DNA of 60,254 bases from Thiospirillum jenense (GTDB taxonomy: Bacteria > Pseudomonadota > Gammaproteobacteria > Chromatiales > Chromatiaceae). Positions 40,701 through 51,509 of this stretch are shown here, in pieces. The translations under genes were made by a program, and so were the position numbers. How positions within the stretch are numbered: the first letter of the stretch is position 1; every line of letters begins with the position of its first letter. The notes under the pieces were generated by a model, which did no database searches, was not told the DNA's origin, and saw only the letters and a list, made by a program, of their open reading frames with translations. Location of the stretch: the NCBI RefSeq assembly GCF_014145225.1, contig NZ_JABVCQ010000020.1, positions 1 to 60,254 of the forward strand, in the 5' to 3' direction.

Positions 40701-41833
40701 CAGGGCGCTTGAATAGCGTATTAGCTCCGACGGATACATTAGCGCGCTTGGGTGGAGATGAATTCGTTATTCTCCAAGAAAACATCACCGATCATAATGC
40801 ACCTTTAACGCTGGCGGATTGGATTATTATTCGCCATCGTGCGCCCTATCCATTGGCGGGCGGCTATGAAACCACCGCGACATTAAGCATTGGGATTAGC
40901 ATTTTTCCAGAGGACGCGACGGACGCCACGACGTTAATTAAATACGCCGATACCGCCATGTATGCGGCCAAAACCGCCGGCCGTAATCGTGTTTGTCGTT
41001 ATACGCGCACTCTCAGCGCCCAAGCAGATGCGCGGTTATCAATGGAAATTCAATTGCGGCAGGGGTTGATTGCTAATGAACTGGTCGTGTATTTACAGCC
41101 CTTGATTGCTATGTCCGATGGGGCATTAGTCGGCGCTGAATGTTTAGTCCGTTGGCAACGTCCGGGCACCGGTTTAATTCCACCAGATCATTTCATTCCC
41201 GTTGCTGAAGAAACCGGGTTAATTATTGCCGTTGGGCAATTTGTTTTAGAACAAGCCTGCACCTGGTTAGCTAGTTGGAAAGAAGAACCATTAGCGTCGC
41301 TGTGGTTGGCGGTGAATGTTTCAGGGCGGCAGTGTGAAGCCGACATTACCGCAAATCTGGCCCATTTATTAAAAAAGACCGCCATTGATGTCAGCCGCTT
41401 AGAATTAGAAATCACCGAATCTGTGTTGATGAAACAGGTGGATCATCAAGCCGACGTATTAACGCAATTGCGCCAATTGGGCATCCGCTTATCAATTGAC
41501 GATTTTGGCACCGGTTATTCATCATTGGCGTATCTGAAAAACTTCAAAATTGATAAGCTCAAAATTGATCGCAGCTTTATCACCGAATTACCGCATAATC
41601 GAGATGACAATCAAATCGTTTCCACCATTATTGGTATGGCGCATAATTTAGGATTAGAGGTGGTGGCGGAAGGAATAGAAACCACTGAGCAGGCGGTGTA
41701 TTTGCGGCAAATTGGTTGTGATTTGGGGCAAGGTTATTTGTTCAGTCGCCCCGTGCCAATTGATGAGTTTGTGCATTGGGCAACCGAATATGAACAGCAG
41801 CGATTGAATACGCCCTTAAATAGCGGTTGTTGA
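37778..41833 (+). CDS. Membrane GGDEF-EAL protein with 5TMR-LYT, GAF and multiple PAS domains
   Basis: A 1351-residue c-di-GMP enzyme. Residues about 1-185 form a 5TM-5TMR_LYT sensor (LSIAGLYGGLIPGSIAAIIALIYR). Next come a PAS-like region (about 200-350), a GAF domain (about 365-530) and three PAS/PAC units (about 535-910, with HPDDMDRV and YKWMLDRGKV). GGDEF is intact at residues 992-996, without an RxxD inhibitory site. The EAL motif is ECL at 1121-1123, with DDFGTG (from 1241), KIDRSF, AEGIE and GQGYLFSRP all kept, so both activities are plausible. The GAF to first PAS part (about 38.95-39.8 kb) is abruptly GC-rich. Confidence 0.93.
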   Translation: MTFLIFSQNVALLLALSLLQSFIARRWRRQELTGQLMTGVLFGSIAIVGMMIPWRVADGVIFDARSVVLSIAGLYGGLIPGSIAAIIALIYRAILGGGGVWVGMGTILSALLLGLICRAHCRSLASIYSPLLLLAFGFAVHLVCLLWFFLLPSTAASVFFNQAVLPFILLFAPATLFLGLLLNDIQARLQTEIRLKTSEQRFRQLFANAEVSIWNEDFTGVLTRLAQLRADGVIDLRAHLIANPDLLHEIAGLIRVNEINDATLQLLAAPSACELMTRIDRTFTDGSDAAFIEELCAIWDGQLLFRGEIPLRRFDGRLVETLISLPIPQSIEEASTVPVTFIDITAIKIATARIARLTHLYRALNACHQAILRCNTADDLFPAVCHHIVIDGELAMAWVGTVDANDGRVVPIAVSGDGGAAYVNQLYISSRADDPYGQGPTAVAIRTATPQWCQNFATNPATAPWHTVAAQSGWRASAALPLLHRGQVTAVLNVYSRKEEAFDEGTRHLLLELSTSVSHALDYFATRRELADAEERWKFALEGSDEGVWDWEITTNHLFFSTRWQQLLGFAGYELPMTLDTWSSRVHPDDMDRVMTDIARHLHGKTRAYRSEYRIRCKDGHYKWMLDRGKVMATASDGQPLRMLGTLTDITEARAARNAIARLGEIVDKVQTEIYVIDVATLRLLQVNEGARSNLGYSRDELATMTALDLKPNMTRERFLTMAAPLMNGDTKQVVIETEHRRKDGSCYPIEARLQLLNSESALVALAVDVTDRRQVEQSLRESEARFRTAIEASPVPVMIHTEDGRVLAVNRAWATLSGYQLSDLPTFAHWLKLVCASQHEDIQAGFQALYQEELAEIVSHCTVYCKNGEERLWDVNSALLGSIQLPGQRSIISVALDVTQARRYEQQLEQLAHFDVLTGLPNRLSLVDRLDQAVRQATIHQRSFALLFLDLDHFKTINDSLGHPVGDQLLCAVAGRLNSVLAPTDTLARLGGDEFVILQENITDHNAPLTLADWIIIRHRAPYPLAGGYETTATLSIGISIFPEDATDATTLIKYADTAMYAAKTAGRNRVCRYTRTLSAQADARLSMEIQLRQGLIANELVVYLQPLIAMSDGALVGAECLVRWQRPGTGLIPPDHFIPVAEETGLIIAVGQFVLEQACTWLASWKEEPLASLWLAVNVSGRQCEADITANLAHLLKKTAIDVSRLELEITESVLMKQVDHQADVLTQLRQLGIRLSIDDFGTGYSSLAYLKNFKIDKLKIDRSFITELPHNRDDNQIVSTIIGMAHNLGLEVVAEGIETTEQAVYLRQIGCDLGQGYLFSRPVPIDEFVHWATEYEQQRLNTPLNSGC

Positions 41834-41917
41834 AACCTTGGCGGCGGGGTGTTATTCAAAGTGTGAACCGCCAGGATATGTAAATAGAATAGTTTAATCG
41901 CAACGAGCAAATATGAC

Positions 41918-43396
41918 ATGCGTATTGATGATTTAATGACCACCAGCGGGGTGCAATTCGGCACCAGCGGCGCCCGCGGGTTAGTGACCGCGATGACTGA
42001 CCAGGTGTGCTACAGCTATACCATTGGTTTTCTTAACTATTTACGCGAAATTGACCATTACCACGACGGGATGCGCGTGGCACTAGCGGGCGATTACCGC
42101 GCCAGCACACCGCGCATCTTGACCGCCTGCGCCCAAGCGGTGCGCGACTGCGGCGGGCAGCCGTGTTACTTAGGCACACTTCCGACGCCCGCGCTCGCGG
42201 CTTACGGACTGACGCACCGCATCCCCAGTTTGATGGTCACCGGCAGCCACATCCCCGACGACCGCAACGGCATCAAGTTTTATCGCGCTGATGGCGAAAT
42301 TCTCAAGGACGACGAGCGCGGCATTCGAGCGCAAGACATCGCCGTTGCCACCGACCAATTTGACGCCGCCGGCCGCTGGCGCATTCCAACCCTACCGCCC
42401 GCCGATCCAAGCGGACTAGAGGCGTATGTCCAGAGATTTATTGACTTTTTTCCCGCCGACTGCCTCGCCGGGCTGCGCATTGGTCTGTACGAACACTCCA
42501 GCGTTGCCCGCACTGCGCTGGCGCTCGTCCTCACCGAATTGGGCGCCACCGTCACCCGCCTCGGTCAGTCGTCAATTTTCGTGCCAGTGGACACCGAAGC
42601 CGTCCGCCCCGCCGATATTGAACTCGCCCGCGAGTGGTGCGCTGGCGGCCAATTTGACGCCATCATTTCAACCGACGGCGACGGCGACCGCCCGCTGATC
42701 AGCGATGCACGGGGCAACTGGTTACGCGGTGACATCGCCGGCGTGTTGTGCGCTCGGGCATTGGGCGCCACTGCCGTCGTGACGCCGATCAGTTCCAACT
42801 CCGTGGTCGAACGCTGCGGCTGGTTTGACACCGTCGAACGCTGCCGCATCGGTTCGCCCTACGTCATCGCCGCCATGCAGGCGTTGACCGCACGAGGTGC
42901 CAGTTCCGTCGTCGGCTACGAAGCCAACGGCGGCTTTTTACAAGCAACCGCCATTCACCGCGACGGGCGCACCCTAGCCGCGCTGCCCACCCGTGACGCC
43001 GTGATCGTCGCCATCGCCATCCTCAGCACCAGTCGCGCCAGCGGGCAAACGGTCGCCGAGTTGGCCGCCACCTTGCCGCCGCGCTTTACCGCCAGTGATC
43101 GGTTACAAAATTGCCCCGCGGCGGTCAGTGCAGCGCGATTGGCGGTATTCAACAGCGGTGATGTGCAACAAGATTGCGCCCGCGTGCAGGCGGCGCTGGG
43201 CGATCAATTCGCTCAGGTCGCGGCGATCAATCACACTGACGGATTGCGCGTGACCTTTAATAATGATGACATCGTGCATTTCCGCCCGTCCGGCAATGCC
43301 CCCGAATTGCGCGTGTATGCCGAATCCAATACCGCCGCACGGGCGCAGTTAATCATTGAACAGGGAATAGACTGGCTGCGCCACTGGTTAAACTAA
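41918..43396 (+). CDS. Phosphomannomutase/phosphoglucomutase family protein
   Basis: A 492-residue alpha-D-phosphohexomutase. FGTSGARGLV starts domain 1. VTGSHIPDDRNGIKFY is the phosphoserine loop. STDGDGDRPL binds Mg2+. GYEANGGFLQ is the sugar-binding loop. FRPSGNAPELRVYAES closes the phosphate-binding domain 4. Substrate (mannose or glucose 6-phosphate) cannot be fixed from sequence; a role in nucleotide-sugar supply for the polysaccharide genes at 49-52 kb is inference. No strong Shine-Dalgarno. It ends before an intrinsic terminator. Confidence 0.9.
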   Translation: MRIDDLMTTSGVQFGTSGARGLVTAMTDQVCYSYTIGFLNYLREIDHYHDGMRVALAGDYRASTPRILTACAQAVRDCGGQPCYLGTLPTPALAAYGLTHRIPSLMVTGSHIPDDRNGIKFYRADGEILKDDERGIRAQDIAVATDQFDAAGRWRIPTLPPADPSGLEAYVQRFIDFFPADCLAGLRIGLYEHSSVARTALALVLTELGATVTRLGQSSIFVPVDTEAVRPADIELAREWCAGGQFDAIISTDGDGDRPLISDARGNWLRGDIAGVLCARALGATAVVTPISSNSVVERCGWFDTVERCRIGSPYVIAAMQALTARGASSVVGYEANGGFLQATAIHRDGRTLAALPTRDAVIVAIAILSTSRASGQTVAELAATLPPRFTASDRLQNCPAAVSAARLAVFNSGDVQQDCARVQAALGDQFAQVAAINHTDGLRVTFNNDDIVHFRPSGNAPELRVYAESNTAARAQLIIEQGIDWLRHWLN

Positions 43397-43431
43397 TTGC
43401 CATTTAGCAATCAACGCTGATTTAAAATATT

Positions 43432-43473
43432 CGCCCCCGCTGCGCTATTTTTTAATTACTCGGGGGCGTTTTT
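43432..43473 (+). terminator. Rho-independent terminator after the phosphohexomutase gene
   Basis: An 8-bp perfect stem CGCCCCCG (43432-43439) and CGGGGGCG (43461-43468) is followed directly by TTTTT (43469-43473). The loop of 21 bases is long, but the T tract and GC-rich stem are convincing. It separates the mutase gene from thiC. Confidence 0.8.
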
Positions 43474-43551
43474 ATTCCCATAAACATCGTATCTTTATTC
43501 ATTTCTGATTAATCAAGCGTGGCACATTCATATCAATTGCCGCCGTGATGA

Positions 43552-45459
<1,908 letters not shown>

Positions 45460-45531
45460 TAGGATGCGCCATTAGTAATGCGCGCCGTGTATTAAACAAC
45501 GTCACCTGTCACGCTTTACGGGTTAATCAGT

Positions 45532-47178
45532 ATGGACACACGCTTTAATTGGTTATCAGACTATCTTGCTCGATTAGAAGGTGAGCATTTAATTGCCCAG
45601 CGCGGCGCGGCTGAATTATTAGCACCCGCCCAGTGTTTAATCCTTGATCCCGAAGATTGGGCGGCGGCAGCGCGCATTGCAGCGGGATTAGGAATGCGTC
45701 ACGCTGGCGTATGGGCGGATGCGCATGAAGTGAATAGTGATGAATACACAGCGAATGATGACAGTGCCGCGCCGGGTATGATGGTGTATGCGGTATTGGA
45801 ATACGCCGGCGATTATTTGGTATTAAAAACGCGGGTAGATTTGAATCGCGCTGAATTGAACTCACACACGCCATTTTTTTCCGGGGTGAATCGTCTTGAA
45901 CGTCATGCGCAGGATTTAATTGGCATTCGGTTTATTGACCATCCCGACCCGCGCCGCTGGATTCGTCATCAAGCGTGGCCCGACAATCAATTCCCGCTGC
46001 GCCGTGATTTTCATTACCCGCCCGCGTCAGTGAATCAAGCGGCACCGCGCACGCCAGCCGATGGTCATTACCCGTTTATTCCAATTGCCGGCGCCAGTGT
46101 ATTCAGTATTCCAGTCGGGCCAGTTCACGCCGGTATTATTGAACCGGGGCATTTTCGTTTTCACGCGGCGGGTGAAGATGTATTAAAACTGGAAGAACAT
46201 CTGGGCTATGTTCATAAAGGAATTGAGGCGCTGGCAATTGGGCGCGACGCAATGGGATTAGCGCGATTAGCCGCTCGCATTAGCGGTGATTCGACCGTCG
46301 CGCACACTTGGGCGGCGTGTCAGGCGCTGGAACGGGCGACGGCGACGCAAGTACCTGATCGCGCTCAACATTTGCGGGCGCTCTTTGCCGAACGCGAGCG
46401 CGTGGCCAATCATTTAGGCGACATCGGCGCGATTTGCAACGATGTTGGCTTCGGATTTGCCTTCGCGCAATGTTCACGGTTACGCGAGCGGTGGCAGCGC
46501 CGTAGCGACGCGCTGTTTGGACATAGATTATTGATGGATAAGATAATTCCAGGCGGAGTGGCCCTTGACCTCGCCGCCGATCAAATCCCAAATCTGCGCC
46601 GCGATCATGTCCACTTCCGCGCCGCCTGCGTCACGTTATTTGACATTTTTAATAATCATCCATCACTTGGTGATCGTTTAGTCACAACCGGTCAATTATC
46701 TATTGCGCAAGCACAGCAATTGGGTTGCACGGGCTATGTTGGTAAAGCAAGTGGATTAGGATTTGACGTGCGCCGGTGTAATCCGTATTCGCCATACGAT
46801 CAATTCACCATATCAATGAAAATTGAACAAGAGGGCGATGTGGCGGCGCGAATGCGTATTCGGATGCGCGAAATCCGCCAGAGCTTAACCTTAATGGATC
46901 AATTATTAGAAACGCTGCCCGAGGGCGCGATTTCAATTGCACTTAATTCACCACCGACGGGCGGCGGCGAGGGATTGGGCATGATTGATGGTTGGCGCGG
47001 TGAGATCATTACTTTTGTGCGAGTCAATAATGACGGGCGAATTGCGCGCTTTTTCCCGCGTGATCCCAGTTGGTTCACTTGGCCGGCATTAGAGCAGTTA
47101 ATTCTTGGCAATATCGTGCCGGATTTTCCGGTGTGTAATAAATCGGTGAATGGGTCATATTCGGGGGTGGATTTATAA
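45532..47178 (+). CDS. HycE/HyfG-like large subunit lacking Ni-Fe ligands (Ehr-type, orphan)
   Basis: A 548-residue NuoC-NuoD-type fusion. Residues about 80-165 carry the NuoC-like 30-kDa motif (LERHAQDLIGIRFIDHPDPR, FPLRRDF). Residues about 190-548 are the large-subunit/NuoD-like part (LGYVHKGIEAL, ERERVANHLGDIGA). The hydrogenase motif RxCGxC is RISGDS (residues 249-254), and the C-terminal DPCxxC region is PVCNKS near the end, so three of four Cys ligands are gone. It cannot bind a normal Ni-Fe centre. This is the pattern of energy-converting hydrogenase-related (Ehr) complexes. No other subunit (HyfB/Mrp-like, small subunit) adjoins. Confidence 0.87.
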   Translation: MDTRFNWLSDYLARLEGEHLIAQRGAAELLAPAQCLILDPEDWAAAARIAAGLGMRHAGVWADAHEVNSDEYTANDDSAAPGMMVYAVLEYAGDYLVLKTRVDLNRAELNSHTPFFSGVNRLERHAQDLIGIRFIDHPDPRRWIRHQAWPDNQFPLRRDFHYPPASVNQAAPRTPADGHYPFIPIAGASVFSIPVGPVHAGIIEPGHFRFHAAGEDVLKLEEHLGYVHKGIEALAIGRDAMGLARLAARISGDSTVAHTWAACQALERATATQVPDRAQHLRALFAERERVANHLGDIGAICNDVGFGFAFAQCSRLRERWQRRSDALFGHRLLMDKIIPGGVALDLAADQIPNLRRDHVHFRAACVTLFDIFNNHPSLGDRLVTTGQLSIAQAQQLGCTGYVGKASGLGFDVRRCNPYSPYDQFTISMKIEQEGDVAARMRIRMREIRQSLTLMDQLLETLPEGAISIALNSPPTGGGEGLGMIDGWRGEIITFVRVNNDGRIARFFPRDPSWFTWPALEQLILGNIVPDFPVCNKSVNGSYSGVDL

Positions 47179-47208
47179 TTGCTTGACTGTCAAGCATCAA
47201 TCCGTTGA

Positions 47209-47236
47209 TCGTTCCCAAGCGCCGGCGCGGGAACGC
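47209..47236. repeat. GTTCCC...GGGAAC short palindromic repeat
   Basis: CGTTCCC (47210-47216) and GGGAACG (47229-47235) flank a GC-rich centre. The element resembles a dispersed repeat (GTTCCCACGCTCCGGCGTGGGAAC) seen in many proteobacteria. It lies just ahead of the methyltransferase start and extends the open frame upstream with the spurious residues VPKRRRGNA. Confidence 0.55.
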
Positions 47237-47249
47237 ATTAGGAATGAGT

Positions 47250-48863
47250 ATGGGCAAATTATATTACGGCGACAATTTAATCGTTTTGCAGGAAGAACTC
47301 GCGGCTGAGAGCGTGGATTTAATTTATTTAGACCCGCCGTTTAATAGCCGCCGCGATTATAACTTATTATTCAAAAATCCCAAAGGTCATCATACGGATG
47401 CGCAAATTGCGGCATTTGAAGATACTTGGCATTGGGGGCCGCAGGCCGAGCGCGAGTTTTACGAGTTATTAAAACAAAGCAATACGGCATTGGCTGAAAT
47501 GATGGATGCGATGCGGCGCTTTTTAAAACAAACCGACATGATGGCGTATTTAGTGATGATGAGTAGCCGCTTGTTGGCATTGCATCGCGTATTAAAACCA
47601 ACCGGCAGTTTATATTTGCATTGCGATTCAACCGCCGCGCATTATTTGAAAATTGTATTAGATACCGTGTTTGGTGCGGAGAATTTTCGTAATCAGATTG
47701 CGTGGCGGCGGAGTAAAAATCCCGCCTCGATTAAACGGATTTTTCGCCGCGCCCATGACATCATTTTGTTTTATGCAAAATCGCCAGATTATCTTTTTAA
47801 TATGCAGTATCGGGAATTGTCAGACGCATCAAAAAAATTATACGGCAATCAGGATGAAAAAGGTTCATACCAACTTGTTCCATTATTGGTTAGTGGCAAA
47901 CGCAATGGCGCAACGGGACAAATCTGGCGCGGTATTGACCCAAATCAACGCGGTAAAGAAGGAATGCACTGGGTGACTACACCCGATAAACTCGATGAAT
48001 ATGATAAGCAAGGATTAGTGATTTTTGGAAAAAAAGGGGATGCTTTACCACGATTAAAATATTATCTTGAAGATTCCTGCGTAATTCCTATGAATGACTT
48101 CTGGGATGATATTCAAGCCGTTAAACCATCTGAAACCTTTGGCTATCCCACGCAAAAACCATTAGCATTATTAGAACGGATTATTCAAGCCAGTAGTAAT
48201 CCCGGTGATGTGGTATTAGACCCGTTTTGCGGGTGCGGGACGGCTATTCACGCCGCGCACAATTTGGGGCGTGATTGGATTGGGATTGATATTACGCATC
48301 TGGCCATTAGTTTAATTGAAAAACGAATGCACGACGCCTTTCCTGAATTGACTTTTCAAGTGTACGGCACACCAAAAGATTTAGAGAGTGCGCGGGATTT
48401 GGCAGCGCGGGATAAATATCAATTTCAATGGTGGGCGTGTTCATTGGTGAATGCACAACCGTATCAGGGTAAAAAGAAAGGGGCGGACGGCGGGATTGAT
48501 GGTTTGATCTTTTTTCAAGATGACGCGAGTCATGCCAAGAAGATTATCGTGTCAATTAAAGGCGGTGAAAATGTTAGCGTGGTGATGGTGCGGGATTTAA
48601 TTGCCACCGTTGAACGGGAGAAGGCGGCATTGGGTTTATTGATTACATTAACGCCGCCAACCCGCCCGATGTTGGCTGAAGCGGTGAGTGCGGGGTTTTA
48701 TTTATCACCGCAGGGTGAATTGCCGAAAATTCAGGTGTTGACTGTTAATGATCTATTAACTGGCGCGGCAAAACCGCAGTATGTTGATTTAGCGCGGGGG
48801 CAGCATACGTTTAAAAAGATGCCATTGGCCGAGCCGAAAACCTCACAAGATAAATTGTTTTAA
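47250..48863 (+). CDS. N6-adenine/N4-cytosine DNA methyltransferase fused to an Mrr-like nuclease domain
   Basis: A 537-residue protein. The beta-class methyltransferase has DPPFNS (Asp28) before the SAM motif DPFCGCGTA (from residue 324), as in type III Mod subunits. [16 protein letters not shown] and [18 protein letters not shown] are typical. From about 385 a second domain contains [13 protein letters not shown] (Asp417) and IIVSIKGG (Lys437), the D...xxK arrangement of Mrr-like PD-(D/E)xK nucleases. So it may be a one-chain restriction-modification enzyme. AGGA at 47240 favours ATG 47250 over ATG 47244. No separate res or specificity gene adjoins. Confidence 0.85.
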   Translation: MGKLYYGDNLIVLQEELAAESVDLIYLDPPFNSRRDYNLLFKNPKGHHTDAQIAAFEDTWHWGPQAEREFYELLKQSNTALAEMMDAMRRFLKQTDMMAYLVMMSSRLLALHRVLKPTGSLYLHCDSTAAHYLKIVLDTVFGAENFRNQIAWRRSKNPASIKRIFRRAHDIILFYAKSPDYLFNMQYRELSDASKKLYGNQDEKGSYQLVPLLVSGKRNGATGQIWRGIDPNQRGKEGMHWVTTPDKLDEYDKQGLVIFGKKGDALPRLKYYLEDSCVIPMNDFWDDIQAVKPSETFGYPTQKPLALLERIIQASSNPGDVVLDPFCGCGTAIHAAHNLGRDWIGIDITHLAISLIEKRMHDAFPELTFQVYGTPKDLESARDLAARDKYQFQWWACSLVNAQPYQGKKKGADGGIDGLIFFQDDASHAKKIIVSIKGGENVSVVMVRDLIATVEREKAALGLLITLTPPTRPMLAEAVSAGFYLSPQGELPKIQVLTVNDLLTGAAKPQYVDLARGQHTFKKMPLAEPKTSQDKLF

Positions 48864-48997
48864 TAGCAATTAGACAATTGATCGCTATTCAGAGAATCGG
48901 CTACTGTTAAGATGATTTACGCCGTATGCAATTCGGTTCAACGGTTTTAACAGCGGGCGCAGATTGAGTGAAATGCCAACTAAATTTACGGTCTGTT

Positions 48998-50281
48998 TTA
49001 TTGAGCAATTGATGTTGAGCGTTGGCGGAATGCGCTCAAAGTTGGTCCAGCGGCAATACCCGCTAATAAAATCCAATAATTTTGCCAATCCCAGCCAAAT
49101 AGACGTAAATCGGTTAAATTACATAAAAAACTGAATATTAACGCTGCCGAACTGAATAACCACAAATCAAATTTTATTTGGCCATGTTGATAACCCTGCC
49201 AAGCAGCAAGCAATACCCAGACAAATAAACTTTGTAATAACACTGCCCCAATTAGACCAACTCGCACCAGCGTATCAATCAAAACATTGTGCAAATGTTT
49301 ATAGGGTTGTTCACTCAAAGGTGCGGGTTCACGCGCAATAAGTGACGCCACCGCCGCGGGGCCATGCCCGACTAATGGCGCTTGTTGCCACCATTTCCAC
49401 CCACTTTCCAGCATATTTAATCTAATACCGGTTGAGTTATTAGGTAAGACGTGAGGCTGATGACTTTGTAAATACACTAGGGTTGCTGCGTCTGAATTGA
49501 ATCGTTTAATCACGAAATCTCCAACAGCAAATGATATTCCCGCTACGCAAATCATGCCTAATAATAACCCACGCCATAAAACGCGCCGCCCGTATCGAAT
49601 GACAACGACGCTTCCTATGATGAATAGAGTGACGGTGAACGCGACCCATACACCGCGTGATTGCGATGCAACTAACCAATATGCACTGATAATCATTAGG
49701 GCGCTATAAATCGCTAATATGAATATGCGCCGTGCGCGTTGCCAGTGTGCTGTATATTGCCAAACACGCGGCATCAAACAGAGTAATCCGATCAATAACG
49801 TTGCCGTGTATTGGGCGAAATGGTTAATACTACTAAACCCCAATCGAATGCGCTCACCGCTAATGATCGCCAATGGGGTTGTCCAATCAGTGACGATCAA
49901 ACGCTCAAATACAAATGCGATGGCGGCAGTCGTTAAACAGAACAGCACTCGTTTTTCATTGACACCAATCCACCATGCTAATGGAATGAACCACCATAAA
50001 CCGAGTAACCGCCGTGCAGCGTCTATATTTGCTATGCGCTGCGCGGCCGGCCAATACAGTAGTAACCCAATGAGAGTGAATAAAAAAAACGCCAGCCAGA
50101 GTATGACGGGTGGTGAATAAATCAGGTGTTTTGTGACCTGTGGAGAGGAAATAATCATGCCTATGGTTAATAACCATAAACTGGCACTCGCTAAAGCCGG
50201 GAATTGCAGCGCACCAATGGCAAATAATATGATGCCGGTGATTGCAAAAGTATTGACGTTGAGTCGAATGCTAGGCAGCAT
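48998..50281 (-). CDS. O-antigen ligase (WaaL/Wzy_C) family protein
   Basis: A 427-residue membrane protein with about ten to twelve hydrophobic helices. The Wzy_C signature is visible as SQSRGVWVAF, GHGPAAVASLI, a periplasmic loop with LNMLESGWKWW and HLHNVLIDTLVRVGLIG. Members join O-antigen or other polysaccharides to lipid A-core or proteins at the outer face of the inner membrane. The start overlaps the upstream glycosyltransferase by 11 bases. The 3' end lies 134 bases from the convergent methyltransferase gene; that space holds nothing clear. Confidence 0.88.
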   Translation of the reverse strand: MLPSIRLNVNTFAITGIILFAIGALQFPALASASLWLLTIGMIISSPQVTKHLIYSPPVILWLAFFLFTLIGLLLYWPAAQRIANIDAARRLLGLWWFIPLAWWIGVNEKRVLFCLTTAAIAFVFERLIVTDWTTPLAIISGERIRLGFSSINHFAQYTATLLIGLLCLMPRVWQYTAHWQRARRIFILAIYSALMIISAYWLVASQSRGVWVAFTVTLFIIGSVVVIRYGRRVLWRGLLLGMICVAGISFAVGDFVIKRFNSDAATLVYLQSHQPHVLPNNSTGIRLNMLESGWKWWQQAPLVGHGPAAVASLIAREPAPLSEQPYKHLHNVLIDTLVRVGLIGAVLLQSLFVWVLLAAWQGYQHGQIKFDLWLFSSAALIFSFLCNLTDLRLFGWDWQNYWILLAGIAAGPTLSAFRQRSTSIAQ

Positions 50282-51410
50282 TGGAATGATTTGCCGGATT
50301 CAATCCCAGCGCAGTGAGATAAATAGAAAAATGTTGTGCAGGCGTGAAGCGTTGCACCGCAGTCATTAATAAGACGGGCGCCGGTGGATTGTCAAGGGTG
50401 TTTTGTATTGCAATAGTGAGTGCGTCGACATCTTGCGGTGGAACGAGTGAACCATAGCGCCCGGCATCCAGAATTTCATTAGGCCCGCCGCTATTGGTTG
50501 AAACAACCGGGACGCCAAGTGCGAGTGCTTCGGCTAATACTAAACCAAAGGTTTCGTGCAATGAAGAAATCACCAAAAGACGCGCCCGTGCAATCCAGGG
50601 ATACGGATTGATAGCAAACCCGGCGAAATGTGTACGATGTTGAATACCCAAATGAACGCAGGTTTGTTTTAATTGACTTTGTTGCGTACCGCTGCCAAGC
50701 AATACCAATTCGAGCGTTGGATAGCGCCGACTCAGTTTAGCAAAAGCGGCTAATAACGTGGGTAAATCTTTTTCCGGTTCTAATCGCGCAACGCTAATTA
50801 AATAATCGTTTGGTGGTTCAGATAAGTATGGTGCAGTGGGGCAGAGTTGCGCTTGTGATTGTAGATGAGCAATTGAAATAACCGGATATGCAACGGCAAC
50901 GCGAGCGGCGGGTAATTTGAGCCAATTTTCAACGTCTCTAGCAATTGTCGCAGACACTGCAATTAACGCATCACACTTGGTTAATTGCATGATTTCTTTT
51001 GTTTTACGCGGTTTATTGTCGCCCTTGTGTGACGGTGATAACATGGTGTGAATAACGCTAATGACACGCGGCCGAACTCGTGTCATTTTTATTGCTAGAT
51101 ATAATGGGCGCAATAATCGCGGGCGATGGTTAATGACCGCATGAGGTTTTGTAGTCAGCAAATAAAAAGCGAGTCTAAAAACACTCCATAATGGATGCAA
51201 ATTCGGCAAAGTCACTCGTCTAACATGCTGTGGAATTTGGCTATCAAAAGGGCTGGTTTTTTGATCCGTGATAAGTTCAATCTTCATTCCGTGTGTTGAG
51301 AAATATTCACACTGATCTATCATGATCTTGCCAATGCCGCCACACCCTAGTGAGCCAACCAGAATGGTGATTAACGGTGGTTGATTTGAAAACGAATTGT
51401 GCAATGGCAT
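50271..51410 (-). CDS. GT4-family glycosyltransferase
   Basis: A 379-residue cytoplasmic GT-B enzyme. LVGSLGCGGIGKIMID matches the N-terminal donor-side loop. ISVARLEPEKDLPTLLAAFAKL and LVISSLHETFGLVLAEALALGVPVVSTNSGGPNEIL carry the E-x7-E motif of family 4. It likely adds a sugar to LPS core or O-antigen; donor and acceptor are not determinable. It overlaps the O-antigen ligase downstream, and the nucleotidyltransferase lies 99 bases upstream, forming a small surface-polysaccharide operon. Confidence 0.9.
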   Translation of the reverse strand: MPLHNSFSNQPPLITILVGSLGCGGIGKIMIDQCEYFSTHGMKIELITDQKTSPFDSQIPQHVRRVTLPNLHPLWSVFRLAFYLLTTKPHAVINHRPRLLRPLYLAIKMTRVRPRVISVIHTMLSPSHKGDNKPRKTKEIMQLTKCDALIAVSATIARDVENWLKLPAARVAVAYPVISIAHLQSQAQLCPTAPYLSEPPNDYLISVARLEPEKDLPTLLAAFAKLSRRYPTLELVLLGSGTQQSQLKQTCVHLGIQHRTHFAGFAINPYPWIARARLLVISSLHETFGLVLAEALALGVPVVSTNSGGPNEILDAGRYGSLVPPQDVDALTIAIQNTLDNPPAPVLLMTAVQRFTPAQHFSIYLTALGLNPANHSNAA

Positions 51411-51509
51411 TGTGAATTGCTTTTAATAAGCATTAGTTAGGCGGCTGCTTTGTTGGAGTTGACACATCAACTCAATCTACATTGTTTTATTAACACATCA
51501 TCAGCAACA

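Noticed and set aside
41834-41870. Imperfect 8-bp hairpin after the GGDEF-EAL gene
   Set aside because: Contains a G-U pair, a 21-base loop and no T tract, so a terminator call is not supported.
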